Assembly: GCA_902776435.1 (NCBI GenBank)
Contig: CACYQB010000002.1
Span: 1-64,000 of the forward strand
DNA: 64,000 nt
Direction: 5' to 3'
Origin: an uncultured Bacteroidales bacterium
Lineage (GTDB): Bacteria > Bacteroidota > Bacteroidia > Bacteroidales > Muribaculaceae
Positions 1 through 6,884 of this stretch are shown here, in pieces (positions within the stretch are counted from its first letter, which is position 1; each line of letters begins with the position of its first letter). The notes under the pieces were generated by a model. The model saw nothing but the letters and a program-made list of their open reading frames with translations, was not told the DNA's origin and ran no database searches. The position numbers and the translations under genes were made by a program.

Positions 1-173
1 CTCTGGGTTTTAATCGGCCTAACGGCCGAGAAATTAAACAAAATTTAGTATTAAAATTAAACAAATTAAATTTTTATTTTAATTTTATTAATAATTTTGT
101 TTAATTTGGCTTCGCCGAGCTAAAGGTTCTCGCGCGAAGCGCGATTCAATTTGCGACAAATGAATTATGACAC
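1..173. repeat. Nested-palindrome intergenic repeat, copy A (cut by window start)
   Basis: First of three related copies (others at 4101-4235 and 19073-19238). Order of parts: a GC hairpin (CGGCC-taac-GGCCG, about 15-28), an AT-rich arm CGAGAAATTAAACAAAATT, an AT-rich centre, the complementary arm AATTTTGTTTAATTT (about 102-116), and a second hairpin TCGCGC-gaa-GCGCGA (about 130-144), then TGAATTATGACAC. This copy has about 20 extra bases (ggcttcgccgagc...) between the right AT arm and the second hairpin. The left outer arm would lie outside the window. Confidence 0.75.
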
Positions 174-215
174 ACCCTCAGTTGCTGACGCGCTGTATTT
201 CAGTTAATAATTTCG

Positions 216-228
216 TCGAACTCACGTT
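216..228. repeat. 13-base motif TCGAACTCACGTT, copy 1
   Basis: An identical 13-mer occurs at 3025-3037. Each lies just after a palindromic intergenic element. It may be the edge of a larger repeat family, but two copies are too few to define one. Confidence 0.4.
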
Positions 229-244
229 TTTTATGTTTCTGCGG

Positions 245-275
245 CAAATATAGACAATATCTCCGAGAATAGCAA
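245..275 (-). promoter_or_regulatory. Leftward promoter without a visible gene
   Basis: On the minus strand TTG (275-273), a 20-base spacer and TATATTTG (252-245) match the Bacteroidetes -33/-7 pattern. No open frame longer than about 15 codons follows between here and the window start, where repeat copy A lies. It may serve a gene left of the window, a small RNA, or be the remnant of a lost gene. Confidence 0.4.
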
Positions 276-388
276 CCATTTTCAGTTGTTTTTTATCAAA
301 ACAACCATTTTTAGTTGTCTTCTCTCTTGGTGAATAGTGGAAACAATCGGTAGAGGTTGTTTATTGAGAAAGCAACTGTTTTTGATTG
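273..388. repeat. Four spaced CAAC...GTTG dyads
   Basis: Short dyads CAACCATTTTCAGTTG (273-288) and CAACCATTTTTAGTTG (302-317), plus looser versions at about 341-361 and 373-388, lie at intervals of roughly 30-40 bases between the leftward promoter at 245-275 and the rightward promoter at 471. They could be binding sites for a dimeric regulator or a decayed array. No function can be assigned. The rest of 389-470 shows nothing else. Confidence 0.4.
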
Positions 389-470
389 CTCACCCTTATT
401 ATGGTATGATTAAAAGTGGGGAATGACTTGATTTTCTCTCTTGAATTGTCGTTTGTTGCTGATAATTGAT

Positions 471-478
471 TAAATTTG
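471..478 (+). promoter_or_regulatory. -7 box of the S9 peptidase gene
   Basis: TAAATTTG matches TAnnTTTG, 58 bases before the start codon at 537. TTG triplets at 446-448 and 453-455 are candidate -33 elements, with spacing slightly off the usual 19-20. Confidence 0.5.
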
Positions 479-536
479 CAGGTTGAAACATCCGGAAACC
501 AAATTTTAACTATAATACATTAACATTAAAATTATT

Positions 537-2744
537 ATGAAATTACTCAAGTTAACAGCAATGTCGGTTGCGGCGTTGGCCCTGTTGAGTTCCTCGACCT
601 GCTCCAAGCAGGAAACGGCTGCTCCTGGCCAGGCTCCCGCTACCGAGAAAACTTCCGGTAAAATGGAAAAGAAAGAGTTCACTCCTGAATTCCTCAATCA
701 GCTGGGCCGCGTGGGTGGACCGCAAGTGTCACCCGATGGCAAGAAAATCCTCTATGGCGTGACCTACTATGACATCGCCACCAATAAGGGGAATTGCGAC
801 CTCTGGGTGATGGACATCGACGGCAGCAACGCCCGCCAGATTACCAACACGCCCAAGAGCGAGAGCAACTACGTCTGGATTGACGGTGGTAAGAAAATCG
901 CCTTTATCTACACTGAGGAAGGTGAGGGCAAGACGCCTCAGTTGTGGACCATGAACGCCGATGGCGGTGGCCGCAACTGTGTGAGCAACATCGAGGACGG
1001 CATCGAGGGCTTTATCTTCTCGCCCGACGAGAAACGCGTGGTCATGGTTTCGCAGGTGAAATACGGCCAGACGGCCCAGGACATCTATCCTGACCTGGAG
1101 AACACCACAGGCAAAATCTATGATGACATGATGTACAAGCACTGGGATGAGTGGGTGACCACTATTCCTCATCCTTTTGTGGCTGACTTTGATGGCAGCA
1201 AGGCCGGTAACGTCAAGGACGTGCTCGAGGGTGAACCCTACGAGTCGCCGATGAAGCCTTGGGGCGGCATCGAGTCCCTCGCTTGGACCCCTGACAGTAA
1301 GAGTCTGGTGTATGTCTGCCGCAAGAAAACGGGTAAGGACTATGCTTTCTCGACCAACAGCGACCTGTACCGCTATAACCTCGAGACCGGCAAGACCGAG
1401 AACCTCACTCAGGGCATGATGGGCTACGACACCTATCCCATCATCAACAGCAAGGGTGAAATGGCTTGGCTCTCGATGGAGCATGATGGCTATGAGGCCG
1501 ATAAGAACCGCATCTTCTTCATGGATGCTGCCGGTAACAAGAAGGACTTGACCGCCGATTGGGACTACAGCGTTGATGCTATCGCTTGGTCACCCGACGA
1601 GAAGGCCATCTATTTCATCTGCCCGTTCCAGGGTGTTCAGCCCATCTTCCGCATGGATGTCGCTACCCAGAAGATTGACACCATCGCTATGGGCGTGTGT
1701 GACTACGACGGCTTGGCATTTGCCGAGGGCGGCAAGGTGATCACCTGCCAGCACAGCTACCAGACCCCCAACGAGATCTTTAGTGTCGAGATGGGCAAGG
1801 AGCCCGTTCAGCTCACTCATGTCAACGATGAGATGCTCGCCCAGGTTGACCCCATCGGCATCGAGAAGCGCATGGTGCCCACCACCGATGGCAAGTTGAT
1901 GACCACTTGGGTTTGCTACCCGCCCAACTTCGACCCCAACAAGAAGTATCCCGCTATCCTCTTCTGTGAGGGTGGACCGCAGTCGCCTGTTAGCCAGTTC
2001 TGGAGCTATCGCTGGAACATGCGCATCATGGCCAGCAACGGCTATATCGTGATTCTGCCCAACCGTCGTGGCCTGCCTGGCTTCGGTACCGAGTGGAATG
2101 CCCAGATCAGCGGCGATTACGGCGGCCAGAACATGCGTGACTACCTCAGCGCTGTGGACTACATGAAGAAGGAGCCCTACATCGACGGTGACCACATTGG
2201 TGCTGTTGGTGCCAGCTATGGTGGCTATTCGGTTTACTTCCTCGCTGGTAACCACAACAAGCGTTTTGCTTGCTTCCTGGCTCATGCCGGTATCTTCAAC
2301 CTCGAGGCTCAGTACCTTGAGACCGAGGAGATGTGGTTCGTGCAATGGGATCTCGGTGGCCCGTACTGGGATAAGAGCAACGCTACCGCTCAGCGTTCTT
2401 ACACCCAGGCCAACCCCAAGAACTATGTGCAGAATTGGGACACCCCCATCATGTGCACCGCTGGTGAGTTGGATTACCGCATTGTCTTCACTCAGGCTTG
2501 TCAAGCATTCAACGCTGCCAAGATTAAGGGCCTGCCTGCCCGTCTGCTGCTCTTCCCCGATGAGAACCACTGGATTCTCAAGCCCCAGAACAGCATCCTC
2601 TGGCAACGTGAGTTCTTCAAGTGGCTCGACACTTGGTTGAAGCCGGGCAGTGAGGCTGCTAAGCAGTACAAGGCCCAGCAGGACTCCATCGCCGCCGCTA
2701 AGGCTGCCGTTGAGCCCGCACCCGTTGAAGAAAAGAAGAACTAA
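537..2744 (+). CDS. S9 family peptidase (prolyl oligopeptidase / DPP-like), exported lipoprotein
   Basis: Serine peptidase of the prolyl oligopeptidase clan, expected to cleave small peptides in the periplasm or at the cell surface. 735 aa. The N-terminus has a hydrophobic signal ending at Cys22 (SSSTC, a loose lipobox). The N-terminal half has WD40-like propeller repeats of the type SPDGKK, WTPDSK, SPDEK. The C-terminal alpha/beta hydrolase domain has the nucleophile motif GASYGG (Ser560), with Asp646 in GELDYR and His678 in DENHW at the usual spacing. The C-terminus ends in a low-complexity Ala/Glu/Lys tail. It is monocistronic, with its own -7 box at 471. Substrate specificity (dipeptidyl-peptidase or acylaminoacyl-peptidase) cannot be read from the sequence. 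Confidence 0.92.
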   Translation: MKLLKLTAMSVAALALLSSSTCSKQETAAPGQAPATEKTSGKMEKKEFTPEFLNQLGRVGGPQVSPDGKKILYGVTYYDIATNKGNCDLWVMDIDGSNARQITNTPKSESNYVWIDGGKKIAFIYTEEGEGKTPQLWTMNADGGGRNCVSNIEDGIEGFIFSPDEKRVVMVSQVKYGQTAQDIYPDLENTTGKIYDDMMYKHWDEWVTTIPHPFVADFDGSKAGNVKDVLEGEPYESPMKPWGGIESLAWTPDSKSLVYVCRKKTGKDYAFSTNSDLYRYNLETGKTENLTQGMMGYDTYPIINSKGEMAWLSMEHDGYEADKNRIFFMDAAGNKKDLTADWDYSVDAIAWSPDEKAIYFICPFQGVQPIFRMDVATQKIDTIAMGVCDYDGLAFAEGGKVITCQHSYQTPNEIFSVEMGKEPVQLTHVNDEMLAQVDPIGIEKRMVPTTDGKLMTTWVCYPPNFDPNKKYPAILFCEGGPQSPVSQFWSYRWNMRIMASNGYIVILPNRRGLPGFGTEWNAQISGDYGGQNMRDYLSAVDYMKKEPYIDGDHIGAVGASYGGYSVYFLAGNHNKRFACFLAHAGIFNLEAQYLETEEMWFVQWDLGGPYWDKSNATAQRSYTQANPKNYVQNWDTPIMCTAGELDYRIVFTQACQAFNAAKIKGLPARLLLFPDENHWILKPQNSILWQREFFKWLDTWLKPGSEAAKQYKAQQDSIAAAKAAVEPAPVEEKKN

Positions 2745-2760
2745 CAATAATTAGAACTTT

Positions 2761-2833
2761 AAGGTGTTAGGCTTTAGGCATTAGGATTAGGTGAATAGAA
2801 CCTAAAACCTATACCTGAAACCTAACACCTTTT
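2761..2833. repeat. Heptamer array folded as an inverted repeat, possible terminator
   Basis: Left arm: 7-base steps GTGTTAG, GCTTTAG, GCATTAG, GATTAGG (2761-2792). Right arm: AACCTAA, AACCTAT, ACCTGAA, ACCTAAC, ACCTTTT (2799-2833). The arms are imperfectly complementary over about 31 bases and end in T-rich sequence 17 bases after the S9 peptidase stop, so transcription may end here. The 7-base period links it to the other arrays in this window. Confidence 0.65.
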
Positions 2834-2885
2834 ATTTAAATTGAAATCGATGAAATTGCTCGCTAAGAATCAGCGCATAAGCATC

Positions 2886-3000
2886 TCCCCCTCTAAGTTA
2901 GAGGGGGCAGGGGGCGTTGATGAAACCCAAGCCGGAAATCATCCGCAGTAACAAGAACGCCCCCGCCCTATTGGGCACCCCCTCTTAACCAAGAGGGGGA
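2886..3000. repeat. GC-rich MITE-like palindromic element
   Basis: Left arm: hairpin CCCCCTCT-aagtt-AGAGGGGG followed by CAGGGGGCGTT (to 2917). Right arm: AACGCCCCCGCCC (from about 2956), a small GCCC-tatt-GGGC hairpin, then CCCCTCTT-aacc-AAGAGGGGG (ends 3000). The two arms are complementary around a 40-base centre with no coding capacity. The form is that of a miniature inverted-repeat element. No target-site duplication is clear. Together with the array at 2761 it fills the 307-base gap between genes. Confidence 0.65.
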
Positions 3001-3024
3001 ATTGAGCATCAGCAATTTATTTTA

Positions 3025-3037
3025 TCGAACTCACGTT
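3025..3037. repeat. 13-base motif TCGAACTCACGTT, copy 2
   Basis: Identical to 216-228. It lies between the MITE-like element and the DUF2284 start codon at 3052. No -7 box is visible before that gene, so this short region probably contains its unrecognised promoter. Confidence 0.35.
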
Positions 3038-3051
3038 ATTTATCATTCAGG

Positions 3052-3606
3052 ATGAAATACTCAGTGTCAACCAAGCAAGTCACCATCGGTGCCGACGAGT
3101 TTATCAGCCGTTATCGTGACGTGGAACGCATCAGGCAATTCTGCCTGCAGTGTCCGGGTTATGGTAAGGCTTGGAATTGCCCGCCGTTTGATTTTGACCC
3201 GAGGACCGTCAGCGACGGCTTTAAAACAGTGATTTTCATCGGGACTATCATTGAGTTTGACGAGGAAACGCGTGCAGCGTGCACCACACCAGAGCAAGCC
3301 ACGAGTGTAGGCCGCCAAGCGATGGAAGAGGTGTGGAAGACGCTCTTGCCGAAAATGCATCAGATGGAACGTGAGGTGCCTGGAAGTCGCTGCTTTACTT
3401 TCCGTTGTATCCTGTGTCCCGAGGGGTGCACGCGGCCCGAGGGTAAACCTTGCCGCTACCCCGAGCAGATGCGATATTCCCTGGAGTCAATAGGTTTTGA
3501 CATAACAAAGGCGGCAACCGACTTGCTCGATATCCGCCTCGATTGGAGCACCGATGGCTCCTTGAGCAAGACAATCACCCTGCTCACGGCACTCATGTGC
3601 CCTTGA
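3052..3606 (+). CDS. DUF2284 family putative metal-binding protein
   Basis: 184 aa, soluble, no signal peptide. The cysteine motifs are those of the DUF2284 family, annotated as predicted metal-binding: CLQCPGYGKAWNCPPF near residues 31-46, and CILCPEGCTRPEGKPC followed by RYPEQMRYSLESIG in the C-terminal half. The closely set Cys residues suggest an iron-sulfur or zinc site, but no reaction is established for the family. The convergent DUF486 gene ends only 3 bases after its stop. It lies alone on this strand. Confidence 0.85.
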   Translation: MKYSVSTKQVTIGADEFISRYRDVERIRQFCLQCPGYGKAWNCPPFDFDPRTVSDGFKTVIFIGTIIEFDEETRAACTTPEQATSVGRQAMEEVWKTLLPKMHQMEREVPGSRCFTFRCILCPEGCTRPEGKPCRYPEQMRYSLESIGFDITKAATDLLDIRLDWSTDGSLSKTITLLTALMCP

Positions 3607-3609
3607 CAA

Positions 3610-3993
3610 TTACCACTTGTGGAAGACGAAGAACACTGCCATCACCAGGCAGATAAACGCTGCCAGATGGTTCCAGCGCAACGACTCACCGTTGAAGAAT
3701 ACCGTGACAAAAACAGTGAACACAGCCAGCGACACCACTTCCTGAATCACCTTCAACTGCATGATATTAAATGGCCCGCCATTACCATCAAACCCGATCC
3801 TGTTGGCGGGTACTTGGCATGAATACTCGGGCAGGGCAAGCATCCATGACATCAAGATGATGACATAGAGTGGCGTGTTGTCACTGAAGACCTTGATCTG
3901 TTGCAGTTTCAGATGGCCATACCAGGCGAACGTCATGAAGATATTGGACACAATGAGAAGTCCAATAGTATAGAATTGTTGCAAGTGGTGCAT
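3610..3993 (-). CDS. DUF486 / DMT-like small membrane protein
   Basis: 127 aa with about four hydrophobic helices. Motifs NIFMTFAWYGHLK, MLALPEYSCQVPANRIG and FNIMQLKVIQEV are typical of DUF486 proteins, small multi-helix membrane proteins related to drug/metabolite transporters with unknown substrate. The frame opens further upstream with ATG at 4041, but that codon lies inside the promoter (-7 box at 4029-4036). The internal ATG at 3993 gives a normal family length and a leader of about 35 bases, so I chose it. Confidence 0.87.
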   Translation of the reverse strand: MHHLQQFYTIGLLIVSNIFMTFAWYGHLKLQQIKVFSDNTPLYVIILMSWMLALPEYSCQVPANRIGFDGNGGPFNIMQLKVIQEVVSLAVFTVFVTVFFNGESLRWNHLAAFICLVMAVFFVFHKW

Positions 3994-4028
3994 GAGTTGT
4001 TTTGTAATCAGTTTTCGTTTTGACGCCG

Positions 4029-4056
4029 CAAAAGTACTCATTTATTCTGACTTCAA
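4029..4056 (-). promoter_or_regulatory. Promoter of the DUF486 gene
   Basis: On the minus strand TTG (4056-4054), a 17-base spacer and TACTTTTG (4036-4029). This placement rules out the upstream ATG at 4041 as start codon. Confidence 0.6.
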
Positions 4057-4100
4057 GCCATTTATTCCCAAATTTACACGCTCAATTCACGACAACCTTT

Positions 4101-4235
4101 ATTTTTAATCGGCCTAAAGGCCGAGAAATTAAACAAAATTTGTATACAAACTAAACAAAATAAATTTTTATTATAATTTTATTAATAATTTTGCTTAATT
4201 TCTCGCGCGCAGCGCGATTAAATATCTGATGAACG
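4101..4235. repeat. Nested-palindrome intergenic repeat, copy B
   Basis: Same plan as copies A and C: hairpin CGGCC-taaa-GGCCG, arm GAGAAATTAAACAAAATT, AT-rich centre, arm AATTTTGCTTAATTTCTC, hairpin CGCGC-gca-GCGCG. The outer arms seen in copy C are lost or degenerate. It lies between the phosphoesterase stop and the DUF486 promoter, so it probably separates two leftward transcription units. Confidence 0.75.
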
Positions 4236-4253
4236 TAATTGTCTGTCGTTACG

Positions 4254-5345
4254 TTATTGCTTGCTGGGCGAGACATTGATGACCACGTATTCCGAGTCGG
4301 TGCCGATGCGGAACTTGCCACCCCAGATGCCTATGCCCGAGCTCACGTAGTAGTCCGTATTCCCTCGGCGATAGGACCCGTAATCACACTCGTACATCTT
4401 CTTGGTCACCCAGTTCAGGGGCCATACTTGGCCGCGATGCGTATGGCCGCTCAGTTGCAGGTCCACGCCGTTCTGCTCGGCTTCCTCCAGATGGTAGGGT
4501 TGGTGATCGAGTAGGATGATGTAGTTGTCGTGGTTAGCGGTCTGCATCAGTTGCTCAACGCTTTTACGGCGGCGGTTCATGCGGTCGTCTCGTCCCGCTA
4601 TCGTCACGTTGCCAATCGTTAAACTGCTATCGCGTAACAAGTTGATGCCTGTTTGACTGATGAGCTCAAGTGACTTGTCGATGCCGGTGATGTATTCATG
4701 GTTGCCCATGCAGGCCAGCGTTGGGGCATTCAGTCGTTTCAGTTCTTCGGCAGTGCCTTGGGCCAGCAGGGGACGAACGTTGCCGTCAATCATGTCGCCC
4801 GCTATCAGGATAAGGTCGGCATGTTCTGCATTGATCAGATCAACCCAACGGCCCACCTCGGCGCGGCGGTTGTGGAACCCGGCGTGCAGGTCGCTCAACA
4901 TGACAATCTTGAGGGGCCGTTCCAGGTGTTTATTGGTTGTGAGGTTGATTTCCTGGCGCTGCTTGTTGTGATAATGGATATTGCCGCCGATAAAGGTGAC
5001 CAGCATCGCGCCTGTCAGTGCCAGCGAGGTGATGGCATTGTCCTTGAGCCATGAAGCGGGCACTAAATGAATGAGCCGCCCGATGTCAAGCACGAGGAAG
5101 GCCATCAGCAGGTAAAACATGATTACCAGCCATGAATTACCGATTTCATACATCGCTGTGGCCATGCCTAAGGGCACGCTGTCGCTCTTGAACTGCATCA
5201 CCATGCAGCACAGCGCCAACAGCATGATCAGCATCACAATAATCTTGACGGGAGTCGAGAATGGCAATACGCGCCAAACGTGCCACGACACATATCCCTG
5301 CATGACCAGCATGACGGTCAATGCGACAATGAAGAATTTTGCCAT
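4254..5345 (-). CDS. Membrane-anchored metallophosphoesterase (YkuE/YaeI-like)
   Basis: 363 aa. About four transmembrane helices occupy the first 120 residues, followed by a calcineurin-like phosphoesterase domain: SDLHAG (Asp152, His154), AGDMID (Asp184), GNHEY (Asn215, His216) and GHTHRGQ near residue 300. All metal ligands of the dinuclear site are present. The relatives with this plan act on phospholipids or UDP-diacylglucosamine-type substrates, but the substrate here is unknown. It is divergent from the helicase gene, with its own -7 box at 5365. Confidence 0.9.
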   Translation of the reverse strand: MAKFFIVALTVMLVMQGYVSWHVWRVLPFSTPVKIIVMLIMLLALCCMVMQFKSDSVPLGMATAMYEIGNSWLVIMFYLLMAFLVLDIGRLIHLVPASWLKDNAITSLALTGAMLVTFIGGNIHYHNKQRQEINLTTNKHLERPLKIVMLSDLHAGFHNRRAEVGRWVDLINAEHADLILIAGDMIDGNVRPLLAQGTAEELKRLNAPTLACMGNHEYITGIDKSLELISQTGINLLRDSSLTIGNVTIAGRDDRMNRRRKSVEQLMQTANHDNYIILLDHQPYHLEEAEQNGVDLQLSGHTHRGQVWPLNWVTKKMYECDYGSYRRGNTDYYVSSGIGIWGGKFRIGTDSEYVVINVSPSKQ

Positions 5346-5364
5346 AGATCCTGTTTTTTGTTGA

Positions 5365-5372
5365 CAAAATTA
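5365..5372 (-). promoter_or_regulatory. -7 box of the metallophosphoesterase gene
   Basis: Minus-strand TAATTTTG, 20 bases before the start codon at 5345. No clear -33 element at the expected distance. Confidence 0.5.
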
Positions 5373-5415
5373 CTAAAAAATCACTTCTCCCAGCCAATGA
5401 ATGGGTAATATTGAT

Positions 5416-5423
5416 TAATTTTG
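5416..5423 (+). promoter_or_regulatory. -7 box of the helicase gene
   Basis: TAATTTTG, 21 bases before the start codon at 5445. It forms a divergent pair with the box at 5365-5372. Confidence 0.5.
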
Positions 5424-5444
5424 TGACTAAATACTCTGATTGCT

Positions 5445-6776
5445 ATGAAGGAGAAAGAAATCTTGCAAACGGTCAAGGAGCGCATGGGCATTGAGACGCT
5501 CAATGACATGCAGAGCATGGCGCTGGACAAGTGGAAGTCGGGTAGTGGGGACCTCATCCTTTATTCCCCGACAGGAACGGGTAAGACGTTGGCATTTACC
5601 ATGTGCCTCTTGCAGGCCCTCAAGCCTCCCATGCAGCAGCTGCAGGCCGTGGTGCTCAGCCCCTCTCGCGAACTGGTGATGCAGACGGCTGAAATCCTGC
5701 GCCAACTCGCCACCGGGTACAAGGTGACGCCTTGCTACGGTGGTCATGCCGTCAGTGACGAGAAGGCCTCCCTTGCAGTCACCCCTGACATTATCGTCGC
5801 CACCCCGGGCCGCTTGCTGGATCACCACAAGCGTGGGCATATCGATTTGCGGGGCGCCCGCCTGCTTGTCCTCGACGAAATGGACAAGTCTCTTGAGTTG
5901 GGCTTTGAGGATGAGATGCGCCAACTCTTGAAACAGATGCCCAAACTCAACCGTCGCATCCTCGCGTCGGCCACTGTGCTCTATCCTGTGCCCGACTATG
6001 TGCGCCTGCACAATCCTTACACGCTTGACGTGTTGGAGAAATCAGAGCAGCCTGCCGAGCGCATCACTGTGCGGCAGGTGATGGCTGATAGCAAAGACAA
6101 ACTCGATACCCTGCGCCAGTTGTTGCTCTCCCTGGATGATGGTAAGGTCATCGTTTTTGCCAATTATCGCGAGAGCGTGGAACGCATTCATCAGTTCCTG
6201 GTCAAGAACCGCATCGATGCTGGCATCTATCACGGGGCCTTGGAACAGCAGGACCGGGAGTGTGCCGTCGCCATGCTCAACAACGGCAGTATCAATGTTC
6301 TGGTTTCTACTGACCTTGCTTCGCGCGGATTAGATATAGATACGGTCGAACACATCATCCATTACCATATGCCCGTGAGCGAGCAAGCTTATATCCACCG
6401 CAATGGCCGCACCGCGCGTGTCGATGCTGTCGGCAATGCCTATGTCATTACCGCTCCTGCCGAGGAGTTGCCCGATTGGGTGACCATCGATGAGCCGATG
6501 ACATTGCATCCCGCTGACACCAGACCACGAGCCACGATGGCGACGCTGTATTTCCAGGCCGGCAAGAAGGAAAAACTGTCACGCGGTGACATCCTGGGAT
6601 TCATTGCTGGCAATGGCGGCATCGAGGCCAGTTGCATTGGCCGCATCGATGTGCGCGACCATTACTCTCTTGCTGCCGTGCCACGACGCAGCGCTCAAGG
6701 CGTGCTCAAGAACCTCATGAATGCCAAAATCAAGGGTAAAAAAGTGAGGATTTCGATAAAAACGCCTGTCTCTTAG
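5445..6776 (+). CDS. DEAD/DEAH-box RNA helicase with DEMD motif II
   Basis: 443 aa ATP-dependent helicase with two RecA-like domains. Visible motifs: SPTGTGKT (I, 41-48), SPSRELV (Ia), TPGRLL (Ib), LDEMD (II, Asp144-Asp147), ASAT (III, about 174-177), STDLASRGLDI (V) and HRNGRTAR (VI). Motif II reads DEMD instead of DEAD, and the upstream Q-motif region (TLNDMQSMAL) is short. The C-terminal tail after residue 370 (GDILGFIAGNGGI) resembles the DbpA-like RNA-binding domain of bacterial DEAD proteins, so a role in ribosome assembly is plausible but inferred. Monocistronic. Confidence 0.9.
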   Translation: MKEKEILQTVKERMGIETLNDMQSMALDKWKSGSGDLILYSPTGTGKTLAFTMCLLQALKPPMQQLQAVVLSPSRELVMQTAEILRQLATGYKVTPCYGGHAVSDEKASLAVTPDIIVATPGRLLDHHKRGHIDLRGARLLVLDEMDKSLELGFEDEMRQLLKQMPKLNRRILASATVLYPVPDYVRLHNPYTLDVLEKSEQPAERITVRQVMADSKDKLDTLRQLLLSLDDGKVIVFANYRESVERIHQFLVKNRIDAGIYHGALEQQDRECAVAMLNNGSINVLVSTDLASRGLDIDTVEHIIHYHMPVSEQAYIHRNGRTARVDAVGNAYVITAPAEELPDWVTIDEPMTLHPADTRPRATMATLYFQAGKKEKLSRGDILGFIAGNGGIEASCIGRIDVRDHYSLAAVPRRSAQGVLKNLMNAKIKGKKVRISIKTPVS

Positions 6777-6884
6777 CCTTTTTATGGGGCTCTGAAGACG
6801 ATTTTTCGCAGCATCGATAATATTTATTAACATTTTGCGTTATATAGAAAATAATGTACCTTAAACTTTAGCTATAGCATCACT

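Noticed and set aside
1590-2747. 385-codon antisense frame in the S9 peptidase gene
   Set aside because: Mirror image of a strongly biased coding region; the peptidase triad on the plus strand decides the matter.
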